Source: Chenopodium formosanum (Eukaryota > Streptophyta > Magnoliopsida > Caryophyllales > Amaranthaceae). From it: a DNA stretch of 64,000 nucleotides. How positions within the stretch are numbered: position 1 is the stretch's first letter; each line of letters opens with the position of its first letter. A program made the position numbers and the translations under genes. The notes below the pieces were generated by a model. It had not been told where the DNA came from. It did no database searches and saw only the letters and a list, made by a program, of their open reading frames with translations. The stretch is taken from assembly GCA_024500155.1 (NCBI GenBank), contig CM044856.1, forward strand, positions 48,732,303 to 48,796,302, read 5' to 3'. Of this stretch, positions 9,574 through 22,700 are shown in pieces.

Positions 9574-11902
9574 ATGGCTAGACAGAAAGGCTCGGGTTCA
9601 CGGTCCCGAAACACCCGACGGCAACATGAGCCCGTAGAGGATGACGTCACATCTTCCACTTCGCTTGGTCGACTTCCCGAGTGGGATGAGCGGACCCTGT
9701 TCGGAGCCCCCGTCCATCACATTTTTGAGAGGGTGAGACGGGGCATCACGGTCGGGAGGACGCGCTATCACGGTTCTGTTGTGATGGTTTGGGCGATTTG
9801 TACAAGATGCACATCGCCGGGGATCTTGAGACGAGACTCCTATGGGAGTCTTGCGGACTGGCTACCCTGTTCGAGACCTCCGAGGCTATGGTTGCTCCAG
9901 TTGGGGTCACCATATAGTGCGCGCTTTGGTGGAGTTCTTGTGGGACACCACCAACACTTCCCACTTCCCCTGGGGCGAGATGATGGTCACCCCTACGGAC
10001 TTCAGTCTCATTACAAGACTGGAGTTCAACTCTGTGCCACTGCCATTTGACAGTGGAATCGACGTCTTTTCTGCGGAGGTCGAGGAGCTGTTGGGGCCGA
10101 TCGCTATTCGGGCCCGAGTTGAGGTCGAGAAGACTCAGTTTAGTGCTAGGGGAATTCGCCGCTTGACGCTGGCAGCGACTTTTCATGACGATGCGACTAC
10201 CCAAGAGCAGCGGGTGCGCATCTTTGCGCTGATGTTGTTGTCAGGGACGTTCTCCCCTGACAAAGGTAGTAGGGCGTTGCTTTACTACCTTCCTGCTGTC
10301 CGCGATCTTCACCGGATCGAGACTTATGACTGGGCCAGCTTGGCCTACGCTGACTTCGTTCGTGCACCGAGGGACTCGTATCGACACCGGTCCTTTGGGA
10401 CGAATGTCACTATGTCTGCCTTTTGGAAGGTCGTAGAGGTAAATATTATTCCCTCTAAAGTTTAGCTCTACATATTAGCTAGCATTTACTCAAAATTTTA
10501 ACTCCTTGTAGATCTGGTTCTACGAGCACTTCCCCTCTGCTGCGCCGGCGAGACCATCGTTGCGCGGATTTCCAAAGAGCGTTTCTTGGGGCGGCCGCCA
10601 TGTGGATATGTCTACTACACATGTCCAGAACTCGATCATCGCGGTACGACTTTTTATTATTTATTTGCTTTTTCACGATGCTTTAGGTATACTCTCGCCT
10701 GATTGATGTTCTTTGTAGGGGCTTGAGGTGGTGTACTGGCCGTGGGGCGGCTGGACAGTCCCTGAGTTAGCCGCACAGTATTCTGCTGAGCGTCGCTACT
10801 TCCTGGGGACTTATGGGGCGATCACGTACTTAGGAGAGAGGGTTGCTAGACAGCATTCGTCTAATGTCTTCGTCGTTCTTGCTCCTCCACCACGTCATAT
10901 GTTCGACGACGCGCGGTTGTTGAGCATGTCTGAGGGAGCTGGTACCCCTTGGCGATCCTACGCGATCCCTGGGCGGTGCTATGATGAGGAGCTACTGCCG
11001 TTGTTAGCTCCAGCCCCCGTACCGGCTGAGGATGTGAGGGTAAGATTTTTCAGCTTTTACTTTCCATTAAGTAGCCCCCAAGTAATGTTTTACTAACTTT
11101 TTTGGTTCATCAGGACGGTGCTACTGAGTTCGTGCCACCCCGTATGTCCATCCACTACCAGAGGACATATGGGCCGATCGAGGAGATGATTCCTCCGGCT
11201 CCCGATGGCGAGAGCTTCGTAGAGCGGTCGATTCCTCGCCACCAGACTCGAGTAAGCCTAGTTATTCACAATTTTTTTTTGTTCATATATCATGCATATT
11301 TACTGACTTATTTCTCTGACAGTTTTCGCGCGAGGTGGTTTCGGCGATTGCACGATGTATAGATGTCTTCCAGAGCCAGCTCGTCCGGATGAGGAATGCA
11401 GCCACCTGCCGTCGGGACGACGTCATTCGAGAGGTAGTCTTTCTTTATATATTTTTTGCATTACTGCTTCGATTTTGCCTTATTTCTGATTTCATTCTTT
11501 TTGCAGGGCCAGCCAATTGCTTCTCACACCCGCACGAGACCTGAGGTACGGAGGGATCTGGCGAGGTCTAGCTCGAGACGTCGTCGTACTACGTCAGGGG
11601 GTAGGGGCGGTCGCTCTGAGGCTGCTCGTGCTAACGTTGCAGAAGGATCGGGATCTTCTTCTAAGGGTGCTCATGCTGCAACAGTAGGCGAGGGAGAGAC
11701 TACCTCGGCTTTTAGAGGTGGTGGGATGTACGAGGTAGGCTCGTCATCGCAGCAGCCTCCGCAGCCTTAGCCTCAGGTTAATCCCACATTGAGTTTTCCT
11801 CCTCCTGCGGAGACTGGAGCTGGAGCTGGAGCTGGTGGAGAAGTGACTCCTCGTGCGGCGCAATTTTACAATATGATGGGCATACATCCTCCGGCGCCGT
11901 AG
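9574..11902 (+). pseudogene. V PMD (plant mobile domain, MAIN-like) gene, six exons
   Basis: Plant mobile domain proteins occur in plant transposable elements and in MAIN/MAIL-type host proteins; their biochemical role in transposons is unknown. Exons by GT-AG sites: 9574-10438, 10512-10643, 10719-11039, 11114-11251, 11323-11433 and 11507-11902. Characteristic stretches are VRALVEFLWDTTNTSHF, ALMLLSGTFSPDKGSR and LLYYLPAVRDL in exon 1, IWFYEHFPSAAPARPS in exon 2 and GLEVVYWPWGGWTVPELAA in exon 3. Exon 6 starts with an RS-like basic part and ends in a Pro/Gly/Ala-rich tail. Exons 2-5 have exactly the same lengths (132, 321, 138, 111) as in Y. Decay: two frameshifts in exon 1 (near 9777 and 9905) and one TAG in exon 6 (about 11768). 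Otherwise the best preserved PMD copy here. It runs antisense to the element. Confidence 0.8.
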
Positions 11903-12384
11903 TTTGTTCCTGTGCTTTTTTATTTTGACTTTTTTTATAGAACTTTGTCTTAGACTCACTATTTTTAGACACATTTTGTATATTTATGCTATTATGAGTT
12001 TATTTTGTTTGCTATTATTATGTGTATTTGTGTGCAAGAGAAGTGTGACAAAAAATTTTGCGCAAAAATTTCGTCATTTTTATTATTGATGGAGAGTATC
12101 CGACTCTCTCCCCTCAAAAGAAAAAATAAAAAAGGAAAAAATCAAATAAGTGTCGGGTGTATATAAAAAAACTTGAAAATTAATGTAAATAAAGTCCAAA
12201 AAAGAATAATATAATTAATATAGTAGCTATTTTAATTAAAAAAAAAAAGGATAAAAAAGATGTTTAGAAAAGATATACGGAGCCGTAAAGTTATTAGCCG
12301 ACTCGAGCTTAGGATAAAAACGCAATTTAAGCAAGCGCGCCTGATGTGGCAACTTGGCGCCAGCTGGCGCCACGATATGGCGCG
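11903..12384 (+). other. Intergenic stretch after V PMD
   Basis: AT-rich sequence matching X 36162-36640, ending in a GC-rich tract (about 12330-12382, with TTGGCGCCAGCTGGCGCCA) that corresponds to the tract before the ORF1 promoter in X (36641-36740). ORF1 itself is missing: at about 12383 the sequence switches to leader. I see no gene. Confidence 0.6.
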
Positions 12385-12904
12385 TGTCCATATGTAGAAC
12401 ACATATGGGTTTTAGAAAAGTGAGAAAAACTCAATCAGGAAGTAGGATCGAGCAAACAATGCTAAAAACTGGTTGAAATTAGAACGCATATTTCTGGCTT
12501 GGTATTAGAATTGAAGAACTTGGCGCAAGCAAACAGAGGCCAGCGCCAGTTTTTAGCTTTAGCGCCTGGCGACAGAAGCTGTCGTCTGGCACTAAAGTCA
12601 AAACGTTGGCTCTAATCTTTGTTCGCTGACGCTAGTTCCTACATGCCTCAACAGCTTTCTATGCTCGATAAAATTTTTAAGTTTCAATCCTAGTTGTGAA
12701 AGATATTCCTCGAATTTCCTACGTGTAAAAATCCTATGTTTTAACTCATTACGGATGGTCTTTCCAATAAGATCTTTTTTTATGCATATGACAATAACGT
12801 TAATCAAAATTACGCACATGAAATACTTAGAACTTTTCAAGTCTCATCCACTCATTCTAAATCATTGTCGAAATAAAATTCAAGAATTAAAATAGAAATC
12901 CTCC
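12385..12904 (-). other. V leader (5' UTR of element) next to PBS
   Basis: Matches the X leader at 46885-47406, including ATGTGTTCTACATATGGAC on the - strand. It contains a GC-rich tract at about 12518-12640 of GGCGCAAGC, CAGCGCCAG and TAGCGCCTGGCGACAG type. No coding potential. Confidence 0.7.
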
Positions 12905-12919
12905 CTAGTGGAGTCGCCA
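12902..12919 (-). other. V primer-binding site
   Basis: On the - strand TGGCGACTCCACTAGGGA, five bases inside the LTR end. TGG pairs with the tRNA CCA end. This PBS type is reported as tRNA-Arg complementary in Ogre/Tat elements; I did not check it against a tRNA set. Confidence 0.75.
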
Positions 12920-13448
12920 AAAACTGTAGGGAATATTTCAAGCATAACCCCTAGCTTGAACCCCATTGTGATCATACATTAAAGTACGGTGGCGTCCAAA
13001 GGGAAAGAAGATAGAGCAAAAGAGTCGCCAACAAGTTTTAGGAACTTGTAAACCGTTTACCAGGTGAAGATTACACCCCTTAACGATTCAGGAGATCGTC
13101 AACTCCAATAGGTCTGGAACCATGACTGGTAGTTCGGGGATGAAGTTACAAATCCAACCTAAAAGAGATTGAACTTGCCCTAATAATAGGCCTCTACGTT
13201 ATTCTGATCGTATTCATGTGCGCTTTCTGACTAACATGCAATTAATAGGTTAACCCTAAACCTGTTTATCTATGTTAGTTGAATATTAATGCACAAATAA
13301 AACAATTATTGGGGATCACTTGAATTATAATCACATTAACCCTAAACAAGATTATCAATTATCTTATTAAGCGTGGTTACAAGTATAAATTCCCTTTAAA
13401 CATGCAATAAAAGGCGTGATCAAGCAATAACAATAAATATCAAGCAAC

Positions 13449-13591
<143 letters not shown>

Positions 13592-14361
13592 CATCATCAT
13601 AACAATAATTATGACAATTATAACCATAAAAATAATCATAATCACATTAAAGCATAATAATAATAATAGCAAGATCCTAGGCACGATACTAACAATATTA
13701 ATAACAAACCCTAGCATGTCACTAAACATTAAAAATCAAAGCTTTAACCCTAACATGATACTATTAGGAAAGACAATAAAAGGCATCATAGAAATCATAA
13801 TTGACATTATATTCTTTACCCTACATGATACTAGGAACTTATTGTTGTCACCTTAAGCATTAAATTAAGAGAAAAACATTGTAACATGATACTAGAAATC
13901 AACATAACAACCTAAACATGATCTCTATATCATAATATCAATAAAATTAATTAAAGCACTTACTTGGATGCCTCATATCTCTTTCTAATAACAAAATACA
14001 CGTGTTAGTAACTTCAAGGAAAATATAAAATTAAAAAATTAAATTAAATAATTGAAATAAAGATTAGGGACCAAACCCTCAGAAATTACACCATTCACGT
14101 CTAGGGCGAAGGCAACATCGAACTTGGCTAGGTGTATCTAGGTCTTGTGAGTGCGGAATTTTGTAAAAAGGGGTTGGTTTAGAAAAGAGAGAAAAAGAAA
14201 GCTTTAGCTTTGAGAGAGAAGAGAATTGAAGAACTAAGGAAATGATGATAATTGGTGATCGTTGATGATTGAAAACAGAGTATTTAGGAGGCTATTTATG
14301 GAGAAAATCAGCAAAAAAGATAGAAAATCGAACTAGAGTTCTGACGTGAAAAAACAAAGTT

Positions 14362-14440
14362 AGCGCCAGACGCTGACATTAGCGCCAGACGCTAATGCTA
14401 GCGCCAAACGCTAATGCTGGCGTTAGGCCCTAATCAGGTT
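14362..14440. repeat. GC-rich tract in V 5' LTR
   Basis: Repeats of TTAGCGCCAGACGCTAATG type about 60-140 bp upstream of the LTR TATA box (- strand). It is closer to the X motif than to the GGCGCCA array in V's other LTR, which suggests the two LTRs of V have different histories. Confidence 0.7.
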
Positions 14441-15005
14441 TTTTAACGCGTTTTCTAAAACCAGATAGAATTTAACTGTAATGGAGGATAAAATCGTATT
14501 TTCCTTAAAAACATTCTTTTAATCTGATTAAAACTCTAAAAAGTCAACAAAAGTAAATTTATAATTGCTAATTGAATTAGGAATGAAAAGAACCTTCTAG
14601 AAGAATCGAGAAGACTAAAACCATTCCTAATTGCATTAGGAATGATAAATCCTTATCTGGCCCTCCCCTAGATCATTGGGCCGCATATATGGTTCAAACT
14701 GGGCCAAGTTAAGTAAGTTGGCCATAACTTCCTTATTATTCATCGGAATTGAGCTTATAATATATCGTTGGAAAGCTCTTTTCAAGCCCTATCAAACTAC
14801 ACTACTATTGGACCCATATCATGGATCAACCAAAATGGATTGGCTGTTTTCTTAAAATAAATTTTCTAAAACAGAGAGAAAAGAAAATAAATTAAAATTA
14901 TCCGCAACACTAGACTTTCCACACTTTCACTTCATTCGATTATGATTCGACGTGAAAGGTACTCAGCACCGGGTTTGGTTTTGGGGAGACACAAATAGGT
15001 GTCTA

Positions 15006-16150
15006 GAGCAGTCTATCGAGTTTTATTCTGATTTAATTCTGATCTTATCTTGTTTTTTAGACCCTTCTTTTTTCTCTATAAATAGAGGTCATATCTCCCC
15101 TTTTTCAAGGATCAACAAGCTTGATCATCAAATCCTTCTCTCTTCCTCTCTTTTACACTAAAATTCTTCTCTCTCTCTCATATTCTAAGCCTTAAACCTC
15201 TCATATTCTAAGCCTTAAACCTATATTCTTAATTACACCATTTTTCCCTTAAGCACTCCAAGGAGTCCATACAATACCCGAAGTTCTATACTTAAACCAA
15301 GGCGTGAAAGGTATAATTAACTGAGGGTTTGGACTAATTTAACTCTACTTTTATTTAGTTTAATTATTTCAATTTGATTTATATTTTAATTGAAGTTACT
15401 AACAGTTTATTCATGATGTAACAATTTAAAGGAACACGCGAAATGTGAGTACTTAATTAATTTAATTACTCTTATTTTATTTTAATATTGCTAGTATCAT
15501 GATTAGGTTAATTTTATATTTGATTTGACTAACGCTATTATTGTTGAATTGCTTCCAATATTAATATTTATTCTATTGTTATTATGATAACCATATTGCA
15601 TGTTTAAAGGGAATATGTAATTGAAAATCACGCCTAATAAGATAATTTGGACAACCGGTTTAGGTTCCTTTTAATCTTGTTATTAAATCAAGTGATCACA
15701 ATATTATAGAATTATATGTTGCATTAATATTAGACCAATTTAGCATAATAATATGTTAGAGCGAATTGAATATTTTGTTTGTATTCCTTTGAGATCACAG
15801 GAATCACTTTTCACTATAAGAATCGAGTAGAGGCCAATACGGGCGAATGTGACTCCATGACTCACTTCGTACCATCATTTCCGAACCTCCTTTCATGGTT
15901 CCGAACCATATGGAGTTAGTAATCTCATGGATAATGAATGGGGTCTAACCTTCACGGGTCAATCGTTGTTGCTTATCGTTGTCCCTTTATCGTGGTTGCC
16001 TTTTATGATCCGTGAACGGTTTACAAGTTCCTTAAAAACTTGTTGGCGGCTCCCTACTTTCCTTGTCCCTATTCGTATTATGTCAATTCCCACTTCCTAT
16101 GAGTGCCAAGCATAGTCACACATGCTTTAACGTAGGCGCACTACGAGCGA
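15006..16150 (+). repeat. Partial LTR of a divergent related family (+)
   Basis: Contains CTCTATAAATAGAGGTCATA (TATA box, about 15073) and TCGAGTTTTATT upstream, like the LTR at 61986-64000. Further on, GAACGGTTTACAAGTTCC resembles the distal part of the main LTR family. It lacks the GC-rich tract. Both ends are abrupt: V LTR on the left, Z LTR on the right at about 16150. No gene. Confidence 0.6.
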
Positions 16151-17241
16151 CGCCTACAATGTGCGCTTTCTGACTAACATGCAATCAATAGGATTAACCC
16201 TAAACTTGTTTAATCTATGTTGGTTGAACATTACTGCACAAATAAAACTATTATAGGCGATCACTTGAATTATAATAAAATTACCCTAAACAAGATTATA
16301 TTTATCTTATTAAGCATGATTACAAGTACAAATTCCCTTTAAACATGCATAAAAGGTGTGATCAAGCAGTAACAATAAATATAATCAAGCAACAATAATC
16401 ATCATAATAATAACAATAATCATAATACTAATCATGTTAAAGCATAATAATAGCAAGATCCTAGGCATGATACTAACAAGATTAATAACAAACCTTAGGA
16501 TGTCACAAAACATCAAAGATCAAAGCTTTAACCCTAACATGATACTAACATGCTGTTAGGAAAAAAAAATAGGAAGCATCACAGAAATCATAATTGACAT
16601 TATATTCTATACCCTAAACATCATACAAAGGAAAGCATCCTAACATGATATTAGGGAAAACATCCTAACATGATACTAGGAATCAAAATAACAATCTAAA
16701 CATGATTTCTATATCATAATGTCAATAAAGCAAATAAAGTACTTACTTGGATGCCTCGTACCTTTTTCTAATAACAAAATACACACGTTAGTAACTTCAA
16801 GGAAAATAATAAATCAAACAATTAATTTAAATAATTAAAATAGAGATTTGGGACAAAACGCTCAAAAATACCAAACCTTTCACGTGAAGGGCGAAGGCAA
16901 CTTCAAATTGGGCTAGGTGTGTCTAGATCTTGTGAATGAGGAATTTTGTTTGTGAAAAGTTGTTTTATAATAAGAGAGAGAGAATAGAGAAATTCATGAT
17001 GAGAGTTGGTGATTAAAAACGGATGTTTAGGGACGCTATTTATAATGAAAATAATACGGATTAGATAAAAAAAGAATCGGAATTTTAAGAGGAATAAAAC
17101 ACCAAGTTGGCACCGCAAAAGCCTATGTCGCTGCACAACAGGGTTTGTCGCCAAGCAACAATTTGGCATGCAACGCTGCAGGCAATTTTCCACACGTTTT
17201 CATATTTTTTGATAAAATTAAGCGTAAAAGTCCATACGAGG
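16151..17241 (-). repeat. Z 3' LTR, left part (split by Y)
   Basis: LTR in - orientation beginning mid-LTR at ATGTGCGCTTTCTGACTAACATGC; its first part is replaced by the LTR fragment to the left. It is interrupted at 17241 and resumes at 57509 (GGTAAAATCGTA), in register with intact LTRs. TATA is the complement of 17037-17043. The tract at 17101-17185 has GTCGC-type motifs instead of GGCGCC. Confidence 0.8.
17101..17185. repeat. GC tract, Z type, in LTR
   Basis: Contains TTGGCACCGC, TGTCGCTGCAC, TTGTCGCCAAGC and AACGCTGCAGGC. It stands where X and Y carry TTAGCGCC motifs, and resembles the tract before the Z PMD gene (58831-58940). Confidence 0.55.
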
Positions 17242-18628
17242 TGTAGACACCCAAATGTGTCTCCCCAAAAACCAAACCCAGTGATGAGTACCTTTCATGT
17301 CATTTGATTATCGAACAAAGCAAAAGTGTTAAAAGTCTAGTGATAAGGATGTTTTTATTAAAATATCTCTTCTTTCTGTTTTTGAAAATATTTCTTTTCT
17401 TACCCTATTTTTGAAAAATGTGCATTCAAGTTTAGTTTGGTACATACCAAGGGTCAAATAATGTTGTAGTTGGATGGGGTTGAAAAGAGCTTTCCAACGA
17501 TATATTATAAGTGCAATTCCGATGAATAATGAGGAAGTTATGACCATATTACAAAGCTGGGTCCGGTTTGAGCCTTATATGCGGCCCAATGATCTAGAGA
17601 AGGGCCTAATATAGATTTATCTTTCCTAATGCAATTAGGAATGGTTTTCGTCTTCTAGATTCTTCTAGAAGGTTCTTTTCATTCCTAATTCAATTAAATT
17701 GACTTTGGTTGACTTTTAGGAGTTTTAATCAGAATAAAAGAGTGTTTTTAAGAAAAATACGATTATATTCTCCTGTACGGTTAAAATTTTATCTGAATTT
17801 AGAAATCGCGTAAAAAATTTGATTAGCGCCTAACGCCAATCATTAGCGCCTGGCGCTAAGCCTGGCTCTTGGCGCTAGAGTTAGCGCCTGGCGCTAATTG
17901 TCAGCGCTGGCGCTAATTTCAATTTTTCACGTCGAAACTCTGATGTGTTTTTCTATCTTTTTGGCTAATTTTCTCTATAAATATCCTCCTAAATCTTCGT
18001 TTTTCAATTATCTACAAGCATCTACAATCACCAATTCTCTAATTCTCTTCTCTCTCGAAGCTAAAGCTCTCTTTCTCTCTATTCTAAACCAACCTTTATA
18101 CAAAATTCCGCATTGACAAGACCAAGAAACACCTAGCATTGTTCGAAGTTGCCATCGCCCTAGACGTGAAAGGTTTTAATTTCTGAGGGTTTGGTCTCAA
18201 ATCTCTATTTCAATTATTTAATTTAATTGTTTGATTTTTTTATTTTCCTTGAAGTTACTAACGCGTGTATTTTGTTATTAGAAAGAGGTACGAGGCATCC
18301 ATGTAAGTTCTTTAATTGATTTATTGTTATTATGATGTAGAAATCATGCTTAGGTTGTTATTATGATTTCTAGCGTCATGTTAGGGTGTTTTGATCTTAC
18401 TAATATCATGTTTAGGGTAACAACCAAAAAATGCTAATATCAAGTATGATTAAAAGTATGATGCCTTTTGTATTCTTTCTAATTTTTATGATTGTTAGTA
18501 TCATGTTAGGGCTATATATTTGATCTTTATTGTTTTGTTACATGCTAGGGTTTGTTATTAATCTTGTTAGTATCATGCCTAGGATCTTGCTATCATTATA
18601 CTTTAACATGATAATTTTAATTTTTATG

Positions 18629-18663
<35 letters not shown>

Positions 18664-19191
18664 GTTGCTTAATTATATTTATTTATTGTTAGTGCTTGAT
18701 CACACCTTTTATGCATGTTTAAAGGGAATTTGTACTTGTAATCATGCTTAATAAGATAATTAATAATCTTGTTTAGGGTTAATTTGATTATAATTCAAAT
18801 GATCGCCAGTAATAGTTTATTTGCGCATTAATATTTAACCAACATAGATAAACAGGTTTAGGTTAATCCTATTGATTGTATGTAAGTCAGAAAGAGCACA
18901 TGAATACGATCAGAATAAAGTAGAGGTTTATTATTAGGGCAGGTTCAATCTGTTTTAGGTTGGATTTGTACCTTCATCCCCGAACTACTAGTCACGGTTC
19001 CAACCTATTGGAGTTGACGATCTTCTGGATCGTTAAGGGGTGTAATCTTCACCCTGTGAACAGTTTACAAGTTCCTAAAATTTGTTCGCGACTCTTTTGC
19101 TCTATCTTTTTTCCCTTTGGACGCCATCGTACTTTAGTGTATGATCACAGTGGGGTTCAAGCTAGGGATAATGCTTGAAAAATTCCCTACA
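17242..19191 (+). repeat. Y 5' LTR (1,950 bp)
   Basis: TGTAGACACCC ... TTCCCTACA. The first bases can form a small hairpin (GACAC and GTGTC around CCAAAT). TATA box TATAAAT at 17976-17982; GC tract 17823-17920. Over the first 225 bp I count roughly 7 percent differences from the 3' LTR by eye. Confidence 0.92.
17823..17982 (+). promoter_or_regulatory. Y LTR promoter: GC tract plus TATA box
   Basis: Four to five copies of TTAGCGCCTGGCGCTAA-like palindromes (17823-17920), a 55-bp gap, then CTCTATAAATATCC. Transcription of the element would begin shortly after, near 18010. The arrangement repeats in every LTR of this family here. Confidence 0.65.
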
Positions 19192-19196
19192 GTTTT

Positions 19197-19214
19197 TGGC
19201 GACTCCACTAGGGA
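19197..19214 (+). other. Y primer-binding site
   Basis: TGGCGACTCCACTAGGGA, five bases after the LTR end. First-strand synthesis would be primed here by a tRNA (tRNA-Arg in published Ogre/Tat elements; not checked). Confidence 0.8.
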
Positions 19215-20830
19215 GGATTTCAATTTTAATTCCTGAAATTTATTTCGGCAATGATTTAGAATGAGTGGATGAGACTCGAAAAATTCTAAGTATTTCAAGT
19301 GTGTAATTTTGATTAACATTATTGTCATATACATAAAAAAGATCTCATTGCAAAGACCATCCGTAATGATTTTAAAACATAGGATTTTTACACGTAGGAA
19401 ATTTGAGGAATATCTTTCACGACTACGATCGAAATAATGCTACGCAAAGCTGGAAAATTTTATCGAACACAGAAAGCTGCTGAGGCATGTAGGAACTAGC
19501 GTCAGCAAACACAGACTAGCGCCAACATTTTGACGTTAGCGCCAGGCGACAGCTTTTGTCGCCAGGCACTAAAGCAAAAAGGTGGCGCTGGACTCTGTTT
19601 GCTGGCGCCAAGTTCTTCTAATACCGAGCCAGAAATATCCGTTCTAATTTTGACTAGTTTTTAGCACTGTTGCTCGATCCTACTTCCTGATTGAGTTTTT
19701 CTCACATTTCTGAAACCCATATGTGTTCTACATATGGACATAACCCCCCTGGGAATCCATGCTCCATCTACCCGATTGAACGCTCTGAGCAACAAACGGT
19801 ACATCCGAGAATGTTGAATTCACCAAACCACAGAAGCGAGTTTTTCTAAATTTGCGGTGTCCCATCCACTCTCGCCTACCCTTCACGGTTAGGCTTCCGC
19901 GCGGTGCATCTGGACAATTAACCATGGACCTTCTATTGACTAACCCATATCCCGAACTTTAGAAAACGTACTAGAGCCATGGTTAGGTTGCAAACTCATT
20001 GCATCATGTTGTGCATACTTTATGTGTTTTTCCTAACCGTTTGTTTGACTTGTGCTAAGATTAAATAAATTGATTTATGACTAAAAGAACTTTGCCTAAT
20101 TAATTTGTGTAAATAAAGTTTAATAATTTAATCAGAGTTGATTAAGTACGACTTTAGGCATACCCTGTAGAGTAATAATACCGAAAGCAGTTCCAGATCG
20201 ACGTTCCAGCAATGACGCCAAGATTTAAACTGCAGCGCCACTCTGTGGATTGTAGTACCTGGCAACAGTCCTGTTGTCTGGCACTACACTGCAAAGAGAG
20301 GCGTCAGTCCTGTCGTTTTGGCGACAGTTTGGTTTATTGCTCGAGTCATCACCTTATGTCTAATTGAGTAGTTTTTAAGTAGATTTGGTTAATAGTACCT
20401 TGTTAAGTCATTAATCGAGTCTAAGCACTAAGTCCCATGGTCTTACAGAAGAGAAAAGCATGTCACTTACACTCACCATATAAAGCACACACTAATCTAC
20501 ACCTTGACCATGTCTAAGGGAGTCTTGTATGCGCGTATTTTCCTTTTTTTTTTGGGGGGTAAGTCGGATATTAATCCTCCAACTAAATCAACTTGCTTTC
20601 AACTCCCAAAAATATATACCTTATTTTTGCCAAAAATATGCACCAAATTTTGCTTTTTCTCTTTCAAACCATAAAGTCAAGGTCAATTTGAGTCAAGTAA
20701 TTAAAACAAAAACGGTTGAATTTACAGCGCGTGGTCAAGAAAGGAAGGGCGTTTGATCAAAGACATCCTTTTTATCCAAGTCCAACTTTTTGACAAACCC
20801 ATTGCTCGTAAGAGGAAAGCTAAGACAATA
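19215..20830 (+). other. Y leader with two GC-rich tracts
   Basis: About 1.6 kb without a gene. GC tracts at 19497-19611 (TAGCGCCAGGCGACAG, TGGCGCCAAG) and 20201-20328 (CAGCGCCACTC, TGTCTGGCACTAC, TTGGCGACAG). The frame just before gag is open from about 20757 (VQLFDKPIARKRK) in both Y and X, so translation might begin upstream of the chosen ATG. Confidence 0.65.
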
Positions 20831-22700
20831 ATGGCAACTCAAGAGGAAGTCAATGAGCTCAGGAACCAACTGATTACTATGACTGAGGCGTTAAAGGTCC
20901 TAACCCTCAAGATTGATGATCCTGTGAAATAACAACAGATGGACCTCATGCAAGAGAGTTTTAGCAAACTGTCTAATGACTATAAGTTTTTAAGGGATTA
21001 GCACACAAGGGGTCTTGGTGGACTAGGATCTTCTTTTGCAGAAGTTCAATGCCAACAACATCCCGAAATTCAAAGCAACTAATAACCCTTATTTTCATTT
21101 AAGAGCCTTAGAAACAATAATGAGTATTAAGGGTATTAACAAGAAGGTGTTTCCCTCCTTGTTTTCACTATCTCTCGAAACCGTTTGCCAACAATGGTTC
21201 TTTTCTCTTGAGAAAGAAATAACCTCTACTTGGGAATCTATAGTAAACGCTTTTATTAATAGATACAAGTGCAATATTCAAGTTGAGAATGAGTATAGAG
21301 AACTTGAAATCCTCAAGCAGAAAGAGAATGAAGGTTTCACCTCTTTCTTAAACAAATGGAGAGAAACCTCAGCTAAGATGATTGAGGTGCCGAGTGAAAA
21401 AGAGTCTGTAAGGTTATTCATCAAGAACCTTCAAGAGAAGCATTCCAAGCATCTTAAATACTGGAATAATCTCCATACCTTCAAGGCTGTCTATGACATC
21501 GGAATCAACATTGAAGTTAACCTGACTAAGCTGAAAGCTGCTAACAATAACTCCAACAGTGGCTAGAAAGGAAACAAGAACGACAATCCTTCTTCTTCCA
21601 AAACCGCCCACTTGAATAATGTTGGCACCTTTAACTTAAGTGAAGTCCTTGCTATGAATAATCAAGGACAAAAGAACCATTTATGAGGAACTTTACTCCT
21701 ATTGGTATAAGTTATGACACCGCATTTGACCGATTAAATGCAAAAGGTCTTATAACTCATATTGGACCATTTGGGGATCCACCAGTTGAGAAGAGGATGG
21801 CTAATTGGAACCCCAATGCACATTGCAAGTTTCACCAAGGTAAAGGCCATCTTACCGAGAATTGTTGGTAGCTTAAGGAAGCTATCCAAGACTTAATCGA
21901 CAATAACAAGTTACCATTGCCTCCTACCAATAAGAAGCCAAGTATTGATAATGCACCTCTCCCTCACTCCTTGGCCATCTCTGATGAGGAAAACGAGGTT
22001 GATCCCTCATATCTCATCAAACCTATCAAAGAAATCCATGCTATCGAAGAAGAGGAGGAGACATTTTTCGACGCCATGGATAACCTTCAAGAATCAACAA
22101 GTAAAGAGGATGTACGGTTGCTTATATTATCCATGTTAGAGGGATCAAACTTGCTACGTGAAGCTCACGAAATTGCGAAGAAACTTTAGAAAAAGTGTGA
22201 CAAGGTTCCACCCTCGAAAAATAAACCCTGACGAGAGTTCACACCCATGGGAATGACCTATGATGCTATCTTTGATCGTCTCTATGATCAAGGATTAATC
22301 AAACCTATTGGCCCCACTGAGGATCCAACACCAGAAAAGTGGTCTTCAAGATGGGATCCCAAGTCCTATTGCAAATACCATCAAGGGAACGGTCATACCA
22401 CAAATGAATGTTACAGATTTCGAAACCTAATTCAAGATCTCATGGAAGCGAATAGGATCCTATTGCCTCTAGCTAGCGAGGAAACGAAGAAACACTTTTC
22501 TTTGCAAGTAATCGATAAACACAAGAGGAGTAATAGATTCTATACCCCAATTGGGATTCCATATGCTCAAATGTTCAAAATGCTCTCCGAGAGTGGCGAG
22601 GTATAACCTCTCGAACCGAGACCATTTGAATCGTTAAAAAGGACAGATAGATTTTATTGTCAATATCATCAATCAAGGGGTCACACTATTGTAAAATATT
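20831..22700 (+). pseudogene. gag: Y gag with three knuckle modules, broken
   Basis: Starts MATQEEVNELRNQL (same start as X). The capsid part contains CQQWFFSLEKEITSTWES and KCNIQVENEYRELEILKQ (about 21186-21315). Three successive modules follow, each a TPxGxxYxxxFxxL stretch plus a knuckle: CKFHQGKGHLTENC (21823-21864), CKYHQGNGHTTNEC (22369-22410) and CQYHQSRGHTIVKY (22660-22700), the last having lost its final Cys. W has one module and X has lost the middle one. Damage includes TAA for His/Gln at 20929-20931, TAG at 21564 and 21868, and a frameshift near 21680. Confidence 0.85.
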
